From Aeromicrobium phragmitis (GTDB lineage: Bacteria > Actinomycetota > Actinomycetes > Propionibacteriales > Nocardioidaceae), in NCBI RefSeq assembly GCF_003674095.1, contig NZ_RDBF01000009.1:46233-110232 (forward strand): a stretch of DNA of 64,000 nt, given 5' to 3'. The position numbers were made by a program, and so were the translations under genes. The notes under the pieces were generated by a model, which saw only the letters and a list, made by a program, of their open reading frames with translations, was not told the origin of the DNA and searched no databases. Shown in pieces: positions 28,847 through 42,870 of this stretch (the first letter of the stretch is position 1; every line of letters begins with the position of its first letter).

Positions 28847-29500
28847 TCACCAGCCGCGTTGGCGCCACTCGCCGAGATGCGGACGCTCTGCGCCGAGGGT
28901 GGTGTCGTCGCCGTGACCGGGGTAGACCCACGTGTCGTCGGGGAAGCGGCCGAAGATCTTGGTCTCGACGTCGCCGATGAGGCTGGCGAAGTCCTCGGGG
29001 GACCCCGTCTTGCCGACGCCGCCGGGGAACAGGGAGTCGCCGGTGAACAGGTGCACAATGCCGTCGGGATCGTCGTAGGCGAGGGCGATCGAGCCGGGGG
29101 TGTGACCGACGAGTTCGATGACCTCCAGCTCGCACGTTCCGACCCGCACCCGAGCGCCTGTGCGCACCCGCAGATCGACGGGGACCGGCAGTGCATCGGC
29201 GTCCCCCTCACCGGCGATCGTCTGCGCTCCCGTCGCCTCGACGACCCGGGGGAGGGCCTGCACGTGATCGTCGTGCCGATGCGTGGTGACCACGCGGGCG
29301 ATGCCGTCGGCGCCGGCGACCTCCAGGAGCCGCTCGGCTTCGTCGGCGGCGTCGACGAGCGCCTGCTCACCGGTCAGGGTGCACCGGAGCAGGTACGCGT
29401 TGTTGCTCATCGGCCCGACCGCGAGCTTGGTGATCTGCAGATCGCCCGCATCCTGCACGTCGGCCGGCCCGCCGACCTCGACTCGTCCGCTGTAGGTCAT
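28847..29500 (-). CDS. Metallo-beta-lactamase fold hydrolase (glyoxalase II-like)
   Basis: This 217-residue protein has the metal motif THRHDDH (HxHxDH), a downstream GHTPGS His, [10 protein letters not shown] with the bridging Asp, and a C-terminal YPGHGDDT His. All zinc ligands are therefore present. It resembles the short actinobacterial glyoxalase II-like or mycothiol-linked thioesterase group. The gene is convergent to the P450 and divergent from uvrA, and has no operon partner. It starts from a leaderless ATG 29500. The substrate is unassigned. Confidence 0.87.
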   Translation of the reverse strand: MTYSGRVEVGGPADVQDAGDLQITKLAVGPMSNNAYLLRCTLTGEQALVDAADEAERLLEVAGADGIARVVTTHRHDDHVQALPRVVEATGAQTIAGEGDADALPVPVDLRVRTGARVRVGTCELEVIELVGHTPGSIALAYDDPDGIVHLFTGDSLFPGGVGKTGSPEDFASLIGDVETKIFGRFPDDTWVYPGHGDDTTLGAERPHLGEWRQRGW

Positions 29501-29507
29501 GAGACCG

Positions 29508-29513
29508 AGGGTA
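29508..29513 (-). promoter_or_regulatory. -10 box of the MBL-fold gene (leaderless)
   Basis: On the minus strand TACCCT lies 7 nt before ATG 29500. Confidence 0.55.
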
Positions 29514-29581
29514 TCGGGCTCGGTGTGGGGCAACTCACCGCCGTGGCGCGCTCGCCACGGGAAACTGTCAGTGCGCCTGGT

Positions 29582-29587
29582 TACGCT
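29582..29587 (+). promoter_or_regulatory. -10 box of uvrA (leaderless)
   Basis: TACGCT lies 7 nt before GTG 29595, identical to the uvrB arrangement. I see no LexA (SOS) box in either short promoter region. Confidence 0.55.
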
Positions 29588-29594
29588 GGAACCC

Positions 29595-32453
<2,859 letters not shown>

Positions 32454-32459
32454 TGCCGC

Positions 32460-34415
32460 GTGGCTGATCCGGCGACCTACCGCCCTCGGCCCGGTGAGAT
32501 CCCGACCGATCCGGGCGTCTATCGCTTCCGTGACGCCGAGCGGCGTGTCATCTATGTGGGCAAGGCCAAATCCCTGCGGCCGCGGCTGAGTTCGTACTTC
32601 CAGGACATCGCCAATCTGCATCCGCGCACCCAGCAGATGGTGACGACCGCGGCATCGGTCGAGTGGACGGTGGTGGGCACCGAAGTCGAGGCGCTCGCCC
32701 TCGAATACTCCTGGATCAAGGAGTTCGACCCGCGCTTCAACGTCAAGTACCGCGACGACAAGTCCTATCCGTGGCTGGCCGTCACCGTGGGGGAGGAGAT
32801 CCCGCGGGTCCAGGTCATGCGCGGCGCCCAACGCAAGGGGGTGCGGTACTTCGGGCCCTACGGTCACGCCTGGGCGATCCGCGACACGGTCGACACCCTG
32901 TTGCGCGTCTTTCCCATGCGCTCGTGCTCGGCGGGCGTCTACCGCCGCGCCAAGGCGATCGGGCGCCCGTGCCTGTTGGGCGACATCGGCAAATGCTCGG
33001 CGCCATGCGTGGGCCGCGTCAGTCCTGACGAGCACCGCGAGATCGTCGACGACTTCCTCGCTTTCATGGGCGGTCAGACCGCGGGCTTCACGAGGCGGAT
33101 CGAGCAGCAGATGCGCGAGGCCGCGGGCCGCCAGGAGTACGAGCTGGCCGCCAAATACCGTGACGACCTCGCCGCGTTGCGGCGGGTGCTCGAGAAGCAG
33201 ACGGTGGTGCTCGGCGACGGTACGGACGCCGATGTCTTCGGTTTCGTCGACGACCCGCTCGAGGTCGCCGTGCAGATCTTCTCGGTGCGCGGCGGACGGG
33301 TGCGCGGACAGCGCGGTTGGGTGGCCGACAAGGAGGACGACGCAAGCCTCGCCGACCTCGTGCAACACGCGCTCATGACGCTCTACCAAGACGCGGCCGA
33401 GTCGGCGATTCCCAAGCAGATCCTCGTCCCCGAACTGCCCACCGACCTCGAGCCGGTCGAGGCGCTGCTCAGCGAGCGTCGTGACGGTCCGGTGCGGATC
33501 CGGGTCCCGCAACGCGGCGACAAGAAGCGCCTCATGGAGACGGTCGAGCAGAACGCCAAACAGGCGATGGCCCGGCACAAGCTCAAGCGCTCGAGCGATC
33601 TCACCGCCCGCAGCCAGGCGCTCGAGGAGATCCAGGTCGCGCTCGGGTTGTCCGAGCCGCCGCTGCGGATCGAGTGCTTCGATATCTCGAACCTCCAGGG
33701 CACCGAGATCGTCGCCTCGATGGTCGTGTTCGAGGACGGGCTCCCGCGCAAGTCGGAATACCGCCGGTTCACCGTGCGACACGAGGGTCAGAGCGATGTC
33801 GCCGCGATGCACGAGGTCATCACCCGACGCTTCGAGAACTACCTGCGTGCCCGAGACCGGCAGGGCGACGAGGAACCGGGCATCGACCCCGAGACCGGAA
33901 AGCCCCGCAAGTTCGCATACGCGCCGTCCCTCGTCGTCGTCGACGGCGGACCGCCGCAGGTCGCGGCGGCGCAACAGGCGATGGACGAACTCGGCATCAG
34001 CGGTGTCGCGCTGTGCGGACTGGCCAAGAAGCTCGAGGAGGTCTGGCTCCCCGACGACGAGGACCCGGTCATCCTCCCGCGCACGAGCGAGGGGCTGTAC
34101 CTGCTGCAGCGCGTCCGTGACGAGGCCCATCGGTTCGCGATCAGCCACCACCGCACCCGGCGCAGCAAGTCGATGGTGCAGAGCCTCCTCGACCCCGTCC
34201 CGGGCCTGGGAGAAACGCGCCGACGTGCGCTGCTCAAGCACTTCGGTTCCCTCAAGCGGTTGCGGACGGCGAGCGCCGAAGAGATCCAGGCAGTACCGGG
34301 AATCGGTCCGGCTACGGCACAATCGATCGTGCAAGCCCTTGCGGAGAGCCGGCCCGGACCGGCGATCGACACCCGCACAGGGGAGATCCTCGACGACGAC
34401 GGGAATCGGCAGTGA
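32460..34415 (+). CDS. uvrC: Excinuclease ABC subunit C
   Basis: This 651-residue dual-incision nuclease has an N-terminal GIY-YIG domain ([22 protein letters not shown]). A Cys-containing central part follows, with a UVR domain (about 215-250) for UvrB. The RNase H-like C-terminal nuclease domain has [20 protein letters not shown] and VVVDGGPPQ. Two HhH motifs close the protein ([16 protein letters not shown]). Length is normal. GTG 32460 has no clear SD and lies 6 bp after uvrA, so re-initiation is likely. Its stop overlaps rapZ (GTGA). Confidence 0.96.
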   Translation: MADPATYRPRPGEIPTDPGVYRFRDAERRVIYVGKAKSLRPRLSSYFQDIANLHPRTQQMVTTAASVEWTVVGTEVEALALEYSWIKEFDPRFNVKYRDDKSYPWLAVTVGEEIPRVQVMRGAQRKGVRYFGPYGHAWAIRDTVDTLLRVFPMRSCSAGVYRRAKAIGRPCLLGDIGKCSAPCVGRVSPDEHREIVDDFLAFMGGQTAGFTRRIEQQMREAAGRQEYELAAKYRDDLAALRRVLEKQTVVLGDGTDADVFGFVDDPLEVAVQIFSVRGGRVRGQRGWVADKEDDASLADLVQHALMTLYQDAAESAIPKQILVPELPTDLEPVEALLSERRDGPVRIRVPQRGDKKRLMETVEQNAKQAMARHKLKRSSDLTARSQALEEIQVALGLSEPPLRIECFDISNLQGTEIVASMVVFEDGLPRKSEYRRFTVRHEGQSDVAAMHEVITRRFENYLRARDRQGDEEPGIDPETGKPRKFAYAPSLVVVDGGPPQVAAAQQAMDELGISGVALCGLAKKLEEVWLPDDEDPVILPRTSEGLYLLQRVRDEAHRFAISHHRTRRSKSMVQSLLDPVPGLGETRRRALLKHFGSLKRLRTASAEEIQAVPGIGPATAQSIVQALAESRPGPAIDTRTGEILDDDGNRQ

Positions 34416-35275
34416 GCAGCATCAACGAGTTCGTGCTGGTGACCGGAATGACCGGTGCCGGTCGGGGCACCGCGGCCAAGGTGCTCGAGAAGCTCGGCTA
34501 CTACGTCATCGACAACCTTCCCGCACCGATGATCTCCGATGCGGTCGCGACCATCCTCAAGGCCGACGACATCGACCGCTTCGCGCTGGTCGTCGACGCC
34601 CGGTCGCGCAACTTCTTCGGTGCTCTGGTCGAGGAGGTCGAGCGGGTCAAGGAGGCGGGTGTCGCCGTACGCATCCTCTACCTCGAGGCCGCCGACGAGG
34701 TGCTCGTCCGGCGCCAGGAGGCCGCCCGACGGCCCCACCCGCTGAGCCACGAGGGACGGCTGATGGACGGGTTCCTCCGCGAACGCGAGCTCCTTCGCGA
34801 TGTGCGCGCCGCGGCCGACATCGTCATCGACACCACGCGCTTGAACGTGCACCAGCTCGCGCAGCGGATGCAGGCGGCCTTCGACGCGCCGCAGCGCCAC
34901 GGTCTGCGCGCGACGATCGTGTCGTTCGGCTTCAAGTACGGCGTCCCCATCGACGCCGACATGGTCGCCGACATGCGCTTCCTGCCCAATCCGTACTGGG
35001 TCGACGAACTGCGCCCGCTCAGCGGCTTGGACCAGCCGGTCTGGGAGTACGTCGAGAAGCAGCCGCGTTCGGCGGAGTTCCTCGACAGCTACGTCGATCT
35101 CATCGCGCTGCTGACCGACGGCTTCCTGCACGAGGACAAGCACTTCCTGACCGTCGCCGTCGGGTGCACGGGCGGTCGGCACCGCAGCGTCGCGATGTCG
35201 GAGGCGCTCGGCCGCCGGTTGCGCTCGCATGGCGTGAGCACTCTCGTTGTCCACCGCGACCTGGGGAGAGAATGA
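34412..35275 (+). CDS. rapZ: RNase adapter/nucleotide-binding protein RapZ (YvcJ family)
   Basis: This 287-residue protein binds nucleotides, and in E. coli RapZ controls glmZ/GlmS turnover. The Actinobacterial role is not defined. The P-loop reads GMTGAGRGT, with Arg in place of the usual Lys, which I believe is frequent in actinobacterial members. The C-terminal domain carries [19 protein letters not shown] and the conserved [10 protein letters not shown]. It sits in the classical uvrC-rapZ-yvcK-whiA string, overlapping both neighbours by 4 bp. Confidence 0.93.
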   Translation: MSSINEFVLVTGMTGAGRGTAAKVLEKLGYYVIDNLPAPMISDAVATILKADDIDRFALVVDARSRNFFGALVEEVERVKEAGVAVRILYLEAADEVLVRRQEAARRPHPLSHEGRLMDGFLRERELLRDVRAAADIVIDTTRLNVHQLAQRMQAAFDAPQRHGLRATIVSFGFKYGVPIDADMVADMRFLPNPYWVDELRPLSGLDQPVWEYVEKQPRSAEFLDSYVDLIALLTDGFLHEDKHFLTVAVGCTGGRHRSVAMSEALGRRLRSHGVSTLVVHRDLGRE

Positions 35276-36252
35276 GCCCCCGCGTCGTGGCCCTCGGGGG
35301 CGGTCACGGCCTCGCCGCGAGCCTCGCGGCGCTGCGCCGCGTCACCGAGGACCTCACCGGCATCGTCACGGTCGCCGACAACGGCGGCTCATCCGGCCGG
35401 CTCCGCGAGGAGTTCGGCATCCTGCCGCCGGGGGACCTGCGGATGGCGCTGGCCGCACTGTGCCGTGACGACGAGTGGGGCCGCACGTGGGCCGACATCC
35501 TGCAGCATCGGTTCAGCGGCGACGGCCCACTCGCCAACCACGCCCTCGGCAATCTGCTGCTCGCGGCCACCTGGGACCAGCTCGGCGACACCGTCAAAGG
35601 GCTCCATCTCGTCGGCGAGCTCCTCGGTGCCCAGGGGCGCGTGCTGCCGATGGCGTCGGTGCCCCTCAACATCGAGGCTGATGTACGTTCGCGCGACGTT
35701 CCCGAGGACATCACCGTCGTGCGAGGTCAGGCGCAGGTGGCGAAGGCCGACGGCCAAGTGCTCGCGGTCCGCCTGGACCCGGCCGATCCGCCGGCGTGCC
35801 CGGAATCCGTGGCCGCGATCGACGACGCCGACTGGGTCGTGATCGGCCCGGGGTCGTGGTTCACGAGTGTCATGCCCAATCTGCTCGTGCCGAGCCTGCG
35901 CGCGGCCCTGGTGCGCACGACGGCTCGCCGCGTCCTGGTGCTCAACCTCGTGGCGCAGCCGGGTGAGACGGAGGGCCTCACCCCGTCCAACCACCTCGAC
36001 GTGCTCGCCGCCCATGCCCCCGACCTTCGTCTCGACGTCGTCGTGGCCGACGCCGCGATGGTCGACGACGACCCGCTCATCGTGCCGGCGGCGGCGCGGC
36101 TGGGCGCGCGGCTGGTGTGCGCCGAGGTCGCCTCGCATGCCGATCGCGACCAGCACGACCCGGAGAGGCTCGCGACGGTCTTCGCAGGAGTTTTCTCCAC
36201 AGCTAGAGTGAACGCAGCATTCGACGAGGAGGAAACGCGCACATGGCCATGA
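35272..36252 (+). CDS. yvcK: Gluconeogenesis factor YvcK/CofD-like (uridine diphosphate-N-acetylglucosamine-binding)
   Basis: This 326-residue protein has the Rossmann-like start [19 protein letters not shown] and [23 protein letters not shown] and the [15 protein letters not shown] block follow. The family (2-phospho-L-lactate transferase fold) is needed for growth on gluconeogenic carbon and for peptidoglycan homeostasis in Bacillus and mycobacteria (CuvA). The ATG at 35272 overlaps the rapZ stop (ATGA). The end of the gene overlaps the whiA start by 10 bp, and a TAGAGT at 36204-36209 could give whiA an extra promoter. Confidence 0.93.
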   Translation: MSPRVVALGGGHGLAASLAALRRVTEDLTGIVTVADNGGSSGRLREEFGILPPGDLRMALAALCRDDEWGRTWADILQHRFSGDGPLANHALGNLLLAATWDQLGDTVKGLHLVGELLGAQGRVLPMASVPLNIEADVRSRDVPEDITVVRGQAQVAKADGQVLAVRLDPADPPACPESVAAIDDADWVVIGPGSWFTSVMPNLLVPSLRAALVRTTARRVLVLNLVAQPGETEGLTPSNHLDVLAAHAPDLRLDVVVADAAMVDDDPLIVPAAARLGARLVCAEVASHADRDQHDPERLATVFAGVFSTARVNAAFDEEETRTWP

Positions 36253-37226
36253 CGGCACAGGTCAAGTCAGAATTGGCGCAAACGCCGATCACGAAGTCCT
36301 GCTGCCGCAAGGCCGAGGTCTCCACGATCCTGCGATTCGCCGGGGGGCTGCACATCGTGGCGGGCCGCATCGTCGTCGAGGCCGAACTCGACACCGGTGC
36401 CGCCGCGCGACGGTTGCGCAAGGACATCGCCGAGGTCTACGGCCATGACAGCGAGATGCTCGTCCACCAGAACGGCGGCATCCGCAAGGGCACGTCCTAT
36501 GTGGTGCGGGTGGCCAAAGACGGTGACGCCCTGGCCCGCCAGACCGGCGTCGTCGACGGCAGCGGCCGCCCGATCCGCGGGCTCCCCCCGCAGGTCGTCT
36601 CCGGCGCGTCGTGCGATGCCGTCGCGGCGTGGCGGGGGGCCTTCCTCGCCCGGGGGTCGCTGACCGAACCCGGTCGCTCATCCGCTCTCGAGGTGACGGC
36701 GCCCGGCCCGGAGGCGGCGCTGGCGCTCGTCGGCGCGGCTCGCCGGCTCGGCATCCAGGCCAAGGCTCGGGAGGTGCGTCACGTCGACCGAGTCGTCATT
36801 CGCGACGGTGAGGCCATCGGCGCCCTGCTCACCCGGCTCGGCGCCCACGAGACGCTGCTGGCGTGGGAGGAGCGGCGGATGCGCCGCGAGGTCCGCGCCA
36901 CCGCCAACCGGCTCGCCAACTTCGACGACGCGAATCTGCGACGTTCGGCCCGCGCTGCGGTCGCCGCCGGCGCTCGTGCCCACCGCGCTCTGGAGATCCT
37001 GGGCGACGACGTGCCCGACCATCTGCGTATGGCCGGCATGCTTCGGGTGGAGCACCGCCAGGCGAGCCTGGAGGAGCTCGGTCAGCTGCACGAACCGCCG
37101 TTGACCAAGGACGCGATCGCCGGCCGTATCCGCCGGCTCCTGGCCATGGCGGATAAGCGGGCCAACGAGATGGGCATTCCCGACACCGAGGCCGGTCTGA
37201 GCGAGGAGATCCTGCCCGAGGCCTGA
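36243..37226 (+). CDS. whiA: DNA-binding protein WhiA
   Basis: This 327-residue sporulation or cell-division regulator combines a degenerate LAGLIDADG homing endonuclease-like domain (first two thirds) with a C-terminal HTH (about 265-310). It begins [13 protein letters not shown]. In Streptomyces it works with WhiB; in non-sporulators it affects division and chromosome segregation. ATG 36243 lies 10 nt after GAGGAGG, a better distance than the ATG at 36249. Coupling to yvcK is conserved across Gram-positives. Confidence 0.95.
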   Translation: MAMTAQVKSELAQTPITKSCCRKAEVSTILRFAGGLHIVAGRIVVEAELDTGAAARRLRKDIAEVYGHDSEMLVHQNGGIRKGTSYVVRVAKDGDALARQTGVVDGSGRPIRGLPPQVVSGASCDAVAAWRGAFLARGSLTEPGRSSALEVTAPGPEAALALVGAARRLGIQAKAREVRHVDRVVIRDGEAIGALLTRLGAHETLLAWEERRMRREVRATANRLANFDDANLRRSARAAVAAGARAHRALEILGDDVPDHLRMAGMLRVEHRQASLEELGQLHEPPLTKDAIAGRIRRLLAMADKRANEMGIPDTEAGLSEEILPEA

Positions 37227-37261
37227 CGGGCGGGACACGCCGCGGTACCGGAGCCCAGTAG

Positions 37262-38314
<1,053 letters not shown>

Positions 38315-38336
38315 GACGACGAGGAGACCACGACAC

Positions 38337-39536
38337 GTGAAGACGATCGACGAGCTCGGCGATCTGACCGGTAAGCGCGTTCTCGTCCGCAGTGATCTCA
38401 ACGTGCCGCTCGACGGCACGACGATCACCGACGACGGCCGCGTGCGCGCGAGCGTTCCCACCATCGAGCGGCTCGCGCGCGCCGGCGCGAAGGTCCTCGT
38501 GACGGCCCACCTAGGCCGCCCAAAGGGCGTTCCGGACCCGGCGTTCTCCCTGCGTCCGGTGGCCGAGCGGCTCGGTGAGCTGCTCGGACAGCCGGTGTTG
38601 TTCGCCAACGACACCGCTGGTGCGGAGGCGCAGCGGATCAGCGCCGCCATGGACGACGGCGACGTGGCGGTGCTGGAGAACGTCCGCTTCAACCCGGGCG
38701 AGACCAGCAAGGACGACGCCGAACGCGGTGCCTTCGCCGATCAGCTCGCCGCGCTCGCCGACGTCTTCGTCTCCGACGGCTTCGGGGTCGTCCACCGCAA
38801 GCAGGCCAGCGTGTACGACATCGCCACCCGTCTGCCGGCCGCCGTGGGCGGCCTCGTGCAAGCCGAGGTCGCCGTCCTCGAGCGACTGACCGCGACGCCG
38901 GACCGCCCGTACGCGGTCGTGCTCGGCGGCTCCAAGGTCTCCGACAAGCTCGGCGTCATCGACAACCTCCTGGAGAAGGCCGACACGCTGCTCATCGGTG
39001 GCGGCATGGTCTTCACATTCCTCGCCGCCCAGGGTCACAGCGTCGGCAGCAGCCTGCTGGAGTCCGACCAGATCGACGTGGCCCGCGGGTACATCGAGCG
39101 TGCTGCGGAGAAGGGGGTCGAACTCGTGCTGCCGACCGACGTCGTCGTCGCGCCCCGCTTCGAGGCCGACGCCCCGGCCACGACGGTCGCCGTCGACGCG
39201 ATCCCCGACGACCAGATGGGCCTCGACATCGGCCCGGACTCGGCCGCCGCCTTCGCCGAGCGGATCCGCGGGGCCCGCACGGTGTTCTGGAACGGCCCGA
39301 TGGGGGTCTTCGAGATGCCCGCCTTCGCCGCGGGCACGAAGACGGTCGCGCAAGCGCTCACCGAGGTCGACGGTCTGTCGGTCGTCGGCGGCGGCGACTC
39401 GGCCGCGGCCGTGCGCCAGCTGGGCTTCACCGACGACCAGTTCGGCCACATCTCCACCGGTGGCGGCGCCAGCCTCGAGTACCTCGAGGGCGCGACGCTT
39501 CCGGGTCTCGCCGTCCTGGACGGAGCGGACGCATGA
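38337..39536 (+). CDS. pgk: Phosphoglycerate kinase
   Basis: This 399-residue enzyme transfers phosphate from 1,3-bisphosphoglycerate to ADP. The N-terminal [17 protein letters not shown] and ENVRFNPGE substrate motifs, the hinge [13 protein letters not shown] and the C-terminal nucleotide [13 protein letters not shown] are all seen. GTG 38337 follows a GAGGAG. The longer upstream frame is the gap gene read out of phase. Its stop overlaps tpiA (ATGA). Confidence 0.97.
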   Translation: MKTIDELGDLTGKRVLVRSDLNVPLDGTTITDDGRVRASVPTIERLARAGAKVLVTAHLGRPKGVPDPAFSLRPVAERLGELLGQPVLFANDTAGAEAQRISAAMDDGDVAVLENVRFNPGETSKDDAERGAFADQLAALADVFVSDGFGVVHRKQASVYDIATRLPAAVGGLVQAEVAVLERLTATPDRPYAVVLGGSKVSDKLGVIDNLLEKADTLLIGGGMVFTFLAAQGHSVGSSLLESDQIDVARGYIERAAEKGVELVLPTDVVVAPRFEADAPATTVAVDAIPDDQMGLDIGPDSAAAFAERIRGARTVFWNGPMGVFEMPAFAAGTKTVAQALTEVDGLSVVGGGDSAAAVRQLGFTDDQFGHISTGGGASLEYLEGATLPGLAVLDGADA

Positions 39537-40336
39537 GCACGCGGACGCCGCTGATGGCGGGCAATTGGAAGTCCAACCTCAACCACCACGAGGCCGTCGT
39601 CCTCGTGCAGAAGCTGGCGTGGACGCTGTCGGACAAGAAGCACGACTACGCCAAGTCTGAAGTCGTCGTGGTTCCTCCGTTCACCGATCTGCGCAGCGTG
39701 CAGACGCTCGTGGACGGCGACCGGCTGCAGATCCGCTACGGCGCGCAGGACGTGTCTCAGCACGACGGCGGCGCCTACACCGGCGAGATCTCCGCGGCGA
39801 TGCTCGCCAAGCTGGGATGCTCGTACGTGGTCGCCGGACACTCCGAACGCCGCGAATACCACCGGGAGACCGACGAGATCGTCAACGCCAAGACGGTCAA
39901 GACCCTGGCTGCCGGTATGACGCCCATCGTCTGCGTGGGTGAGGGCCTCGACGTCCGCCAGGCCGGCGAGCATGTCGGCTACACCCTCGGCCAGATCGAC
40001 GGCTCGCTCGCCGGTCTCGCCGCCGAGCAGGTCGCGGGTCTCGTGATCGCCTACGAACCGGTGTGGGCGATCGGCACCGGTGAGGTCGCGACTCCCGAGG
40101 ACGCCCAGGAGGTCTGCGCGGCGATCCGGGGACGGCTCGCCGAGACCTGGGGTGACGACACCGCGGCCTCCACGCGTATCCTGTACGGCGGATCGGTCAA
40201 AGCCGCGAACGTGGCTGCGATCATGGCCAAGCCCGATGTCGACGGGGCCCTGGTCGGTGGCGCGAGCCTTCAGGCCGAGGAGTTCGCGGCGATCGCCCGG
40301 TTCTATGACCTGCCGGACCTCTCGTCCGGCGCCTGA
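39533..40336 (+). CDS. tpiA: Triosephosphate isomerase
   Basis: This 267-residue (beta/alpha)8 enzyme has AGNWKSN with the substrate Lys, [10 protein letters not shown] with the catalytic His, [11 protein letters not shown] with the catalytic Glu, and the phosphate-binding loop [11 protein letters not shown]. It completes gap-pgk-tpiA. A 14-bp gap separates it from secG, suggesting one transcript. Confidence 0.97.
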   Translation: MSTRTPLMAGNWKSNLNHHEAVVLVQKLAWTLSDKKHDYAKSEVVVVPPFTDLRSVQTLVDGDRLQIRYGAQDVSQHDGGAYTGEISAAMLAKLGCSYVVAGHSERREYHRETDEIVNAKTVKTLAAGMTPIVCVGEGLDVRQAGEHVGYTLGQIDGSLAGLAAEQVAGLVIAYEPVWAIGTGEVATPEDAQEVCAAIRGRLAETWGDDTAASTRILYGGSVKAANVAAIMAKPDVDGALVGGASLQAEEFAAIARFYDLPDLSSGA

Positions 40337-40350
40337 CGGAGGAGCGACAC

Positions 40351-40587
40351 GTGATTCTGACCTTCTCGATCCTGCTGGCTCTCAGCAGCATCTTGATGAT
40401 CGTCCTGGTGCTGATGCACAAGGGCCGCGGCGGTGGTCTGTCGGACATGTTCGGCGGCGGCGTCTCGAGCTCGCTCGGTGGTTCGTCGGTCGCCGAGCGC
40501 AACCTCGACCGGATCACGGTCGGCGTCGCGCTCGTGTGGGTCGTGTGCATCTTCGCGCTCGGGCTGCTGCTGAAGGTGAGCGCCTGA
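40351..40587 (+). CDS. secG: Preprotein translocase subunit SecG
   Basis: This 78-residue protein has two membrane spans (residues about 2-20 and 52-75), joined by a Gly/Ser-rich loop GRGGGLSDMFGGG that is typical of SecG. It assists SecYE/SecA protein export. GTG 40351 has an SD GGAGG. The tpiA-secG linkage is standard in Actinobacteria and Firmicutes. Its stop overlaps the rbpA start (TGATG). Confidence 0.94.
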   Translation: MILTFSILLALSSILMIVLVLMHKGRGGGLSDMFGGGVSSSLGGSSVAERNLDRITVGVALVWVVCIFALGLLLKVSA

Positions 40588-40943
40588 TGGGCGCCGGTGG
40601 TGCCATCCGCGGCAGCCGCATCGGCGCCGGACCCATGGGCGAGGCCGAGCGCGGCGAAGCCGCTCCGCGGCAGACCGTCGTCTACTTCTGCGCCAAGGAT
40701 CACCGCACGACGCTCCAGTTCTCGATCGAGGCGGAGGTTCCCGACGAATGGGACTGCCCCCGCTGCGGGCTGCCGGCGAGCCGCGATGCCGAGAACCGTC
40801 CCGACGCGCCCAGGATCGAGCCGTACAAGACGCACCTGGCCTACGTGAAGGAGCGTCGCAGCGAGGAGGAGGCGTCGGCGATCCTCGCCGAAGCGCTCGA
40901 GTCGTTGCGCACCAAGCGCAAGACCGGCGAGATCATCTTCTGA
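40587..40943 (+). CDS. rbpA: RNA polymerase-binding protein RbpA
   Basis: This 118-residue actinobacterial transcription activator binds group 1/2 sigma factors and RNA polymerase and stabilises the open complex. The N-terminal tail (GGAIRGSRIGAGPMGE) contacts the -10 region. The core has zinc ligands in YFCAKDH and WDCPRCGLP, followed by the basic linker and sigma-interaction helix ending KTGEIIF. ATG 40587 shares a base with the secG stop. The 3' end overlaps the convergent ctaG by 11 bp. Confidence 0.96.
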   Translation: MGAGGAIRGSRIGAGPMGEAERGEAAPRQTVVYFCAKDHRTTLQFSIEAEVPDEWDCPRCGLPASRDAENRPDAPRIEPYKTHLAYVKERRSEEEASAILAEALESLRTKRKTGEIIF

Positions 40944-41697
40944 CGCTGGGCCGCGCGGCGGCGCGGTACCACTCGGCGAGCAATAGCGCCATGACGACGA
41001 CGTCGACGGCGTCGCCGCCGTAGTACATGAGTTGCGCACCCACCCGCCCGTCGGCAATGCCGGCGGGCGGGTTCGCGTAGAGCCACTTGGCCAGGATCGA
41101 ATGCGCCGCGACGAACGCGATGAGCACGCCTGCCCGAGTGCCGAAGGACGCCCGCGGCGCCGGATCCGGCCCGACGAGAGAGACGGTGAACAGGAACCCG
41201 GCGACCACCAGATGTGCGTGCACGAGGACGTAGACCGGTGTCGACTGGTGCATCAGCGCGAACAGATCGGTCGTGTACAGCACCCACAGGCCACCGCCGT
41301 TGAGTAGCGCGGTGACCACGGGATGCGTCAGCACCCGGACCGACGGACGACGTAGTAGTCGGGTGAGGGCGCGCGCCCGTGCGAGGGTCAGCGCCCGCAG
41401 CGCCAGGGTCACCGGTGCGGCGAGGACCAGCAACAGGGGCCCGAGCATGCCGATCAGCAGATGGGCGACCATGTGCGCGGCGAAGTTCGTGTGGGCGGCG
41501 TCGGCTATCGGTCCCACCAGTCCGGCGGCGACGCACGTTACCCCGGCGCACCAGGCAGCGATGCGGTGGAGCGGCCACCGCCCGCGTCGACGACTGCGTA
41601 CGACGCCCGTGGCATAGATCGCCAGACTCAGCACCGCGAGAGCGACGACGAGAACGTCGGCGGCGGCCGGTCCGGAGGGAGCGCCGTGGTGGTGCAT
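40933..41697 (-). CDS. ctaG: Cytochrome c oxidase assembly factor CtaG (caa3 type)
   Basis: This 254-residue membrane protein has about seven spans and matches the CtaG_Cox11-like caa3 assembly family (PF09678). Conserved His residues are found in THPVV, HAHLVVAG and AAHSILAKWLY. The N-terminus MHHHGA is a possible copper ligand cluster. It assists copper or heme maturation of terminal oxidase. It lies at the end of the long minus-strand operon, 4 bp after DUF2243, and its stop overlaps rbpA. Confidence 0.88.
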   Translation of the reverse strand: MHHHGAPSGPAAADVLVVALAVLSLAIYATGVVRSRRRGRWPLHRIAAWCAGVTCVAAGLVGPIADAAHTNFAAHMVAHLLIGMLGPLLLVLAAPVTLALRALTLARARALTRLLRRPSVRVLTHPVVTALLNGGGLWVLYTTDLFALMHQSTPVYVLVHAHLVVAGFLFTVSLVGPDPAPRASFGTRAGVLIAFVAAHSILAKWLYANPPAGIADGRVGAQLMYYGGDAVDVVVMALLLAEWYRAAARPSVRR

Positions 41698-41701
41698 CCG
41701 G

Positions 41702-42160
41702 TCAGCGCGGCCGTGCTGGTCGGGTGAATCGGAGGGTGATGAGCCCGGCGACCAGGAGGGCGATGGCCGTTCCGATCCACACGGCGTCGTACAGCAGGAG
41801 GTCGACGCCGTAGCGGATCTGATGAATGCGCAGGATCTTGTGGTTGAGCACGCCGTCGAGCAACTGGAAGCCGCCGATGCCGGCGAGGACTGCGCCGGTC
41901 CAGCGGCTCCAGCGCACCTCGCCGCGGCGGCGGACGTCGGCGAGCAGGAAGAGTCCCGCGATGGTGATGAACCATCCGAAGGCGTGGAAGAAGCCGTCTG
42001 CCACCAGCCCGACGTGGGGAGTGGAGCGATCGTAGAAGTGGTGCCACTGCAGCCAGAGATGGAAGATGAACAGGTCGATCATCGACGCCGCGATGCCGGC
42101 CCCGAACAGCGCACCGGCGGCCACGATCCGGCGATCGGTGGCGCTCTCGGTGCTCGTCAT
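41702..42160 (-). CDS. DUF2243 membrane protein
   Basis: This 152-residue protein has four predicted spans. The DUF2243 motifs are present: DLFIFHLWLQWHHFYD near the N-terminus, GFFHAFGWF, and GVLNHKILRIHQIR. These conserved His residues inside or near membranes suggest metal or heme contact. DUF2243 genes commonly accompany ctaG and oxidase genes; function is unknown. It starts 8 bp after pgl. Confidence 0.88.
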   Translation of the reverse strand: MTSTESATDRRIVAAGALFGAGIAASMIDLFIFHLWLQWHHFYDRSTPHVGLVADGFFHAFGWFITIAGLFLLADVRRRGEVRWSRWTGAVLAGIGGFQLLDGVLNHKILRIHQIRYGVDLLLYDAVWIGTAIALLVAGLITLRFTRPARPR

Positions 42161-42168
42161 GGGCCCGG

Positions 42169-42870
42169 TCAGCGGGGGAGCCGGCTCGCGCTGTCGGTGT
42201 CGAGGAGCCAGAGGGTCTCGTCGACACCCCGGACTCCGGCTGCCGGTGCGTCCTCGACCGGGGAACCGGCGAGGGCGGCCGCCACCGCGGCGGCTTTGTC
42301 CTCACCGGCTACGACGAACCACACGGCGGTCGCGGAGTTGAGCACGGGGTAGGTCAGGCTCAGCCGCTCCGGCGGCGGTTTGGGGGAGCCGTCGACGCCG
42401 ACCACTCGGCGCTGCTGCTCGCCGAGCTGAGGAAAGCCAGGAAACAACGAGGCGACATGCGCGTCAGGGCCGACACCGAGCAGGACGAGATCGAAGGAAT
42501 CGGGTAGTCGCGCGGCGTAGGCGTCGGCGGCCTCGTCCTTCGAGGCGTACTCCCCGGCGGCGGGCATCGCGTGGATGCGTTCCTCGGGGATCTCGAATCG
42601 CGTGAGGAACGCCTCGCGGGCCTGTTTCTCGTTGCGATCGTCATCGTCGGCCGCGACGTACCGTTCGTCGCCCCAGTAGTAGTCGACCTCGCGCCAGAGC
42701 GAGACCGGGCCGATCAGCTGGCGAAGGACCTCGTTCGCGATGGTGCCACCGGTCAGGACGAGGCGCGGTCGGCGACCGGTGCTGCGCTGCACCTCGTCGA
42801 CCCGCTCGGTGAGTCGATGGGCGACGGCGCGGGCGAGGGCGTCACGGTCCTCGAGAATCTGGACGGTCAT
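42169..42870 (-). CDS. pgl: 6-phosphogluconolactonase
   Basis: This 233-residue DevB-type enzyme hydrolyses 6-phosphogluconolactone in the oxidative pentose phosphate pathway. LVLTGGTIAN, WGDERYVAADDDDRN and LLGVGPDAHVASLFPG align with the phosphate- and lactone-binding loops. Where many members read GPDGH, this has GPDAH. ATG overlaps the opcA stop (ATGA). Confidence 0.93.
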   Translation of the reverse strand: MTVQILEDRDALARAVAHRLTERVDEVQRSTGRRPRLVLTGGTIANEVLRQLIGPVSLWREVDYYWGDERYVAADDDDRNEKQAREAFLTRFEIPEERIHAMPAAGEYASKDEAADAYAARLPDSFDLVLLGVGPDAHVASLFPGFPQLGEQQRRVVGVDGSPKPPPERLSLTYPVLNSATAVWFVVAGEDKAAAVAAALAGSPVEDAPAAGVRGVDETLWLLDTDSASRLPR

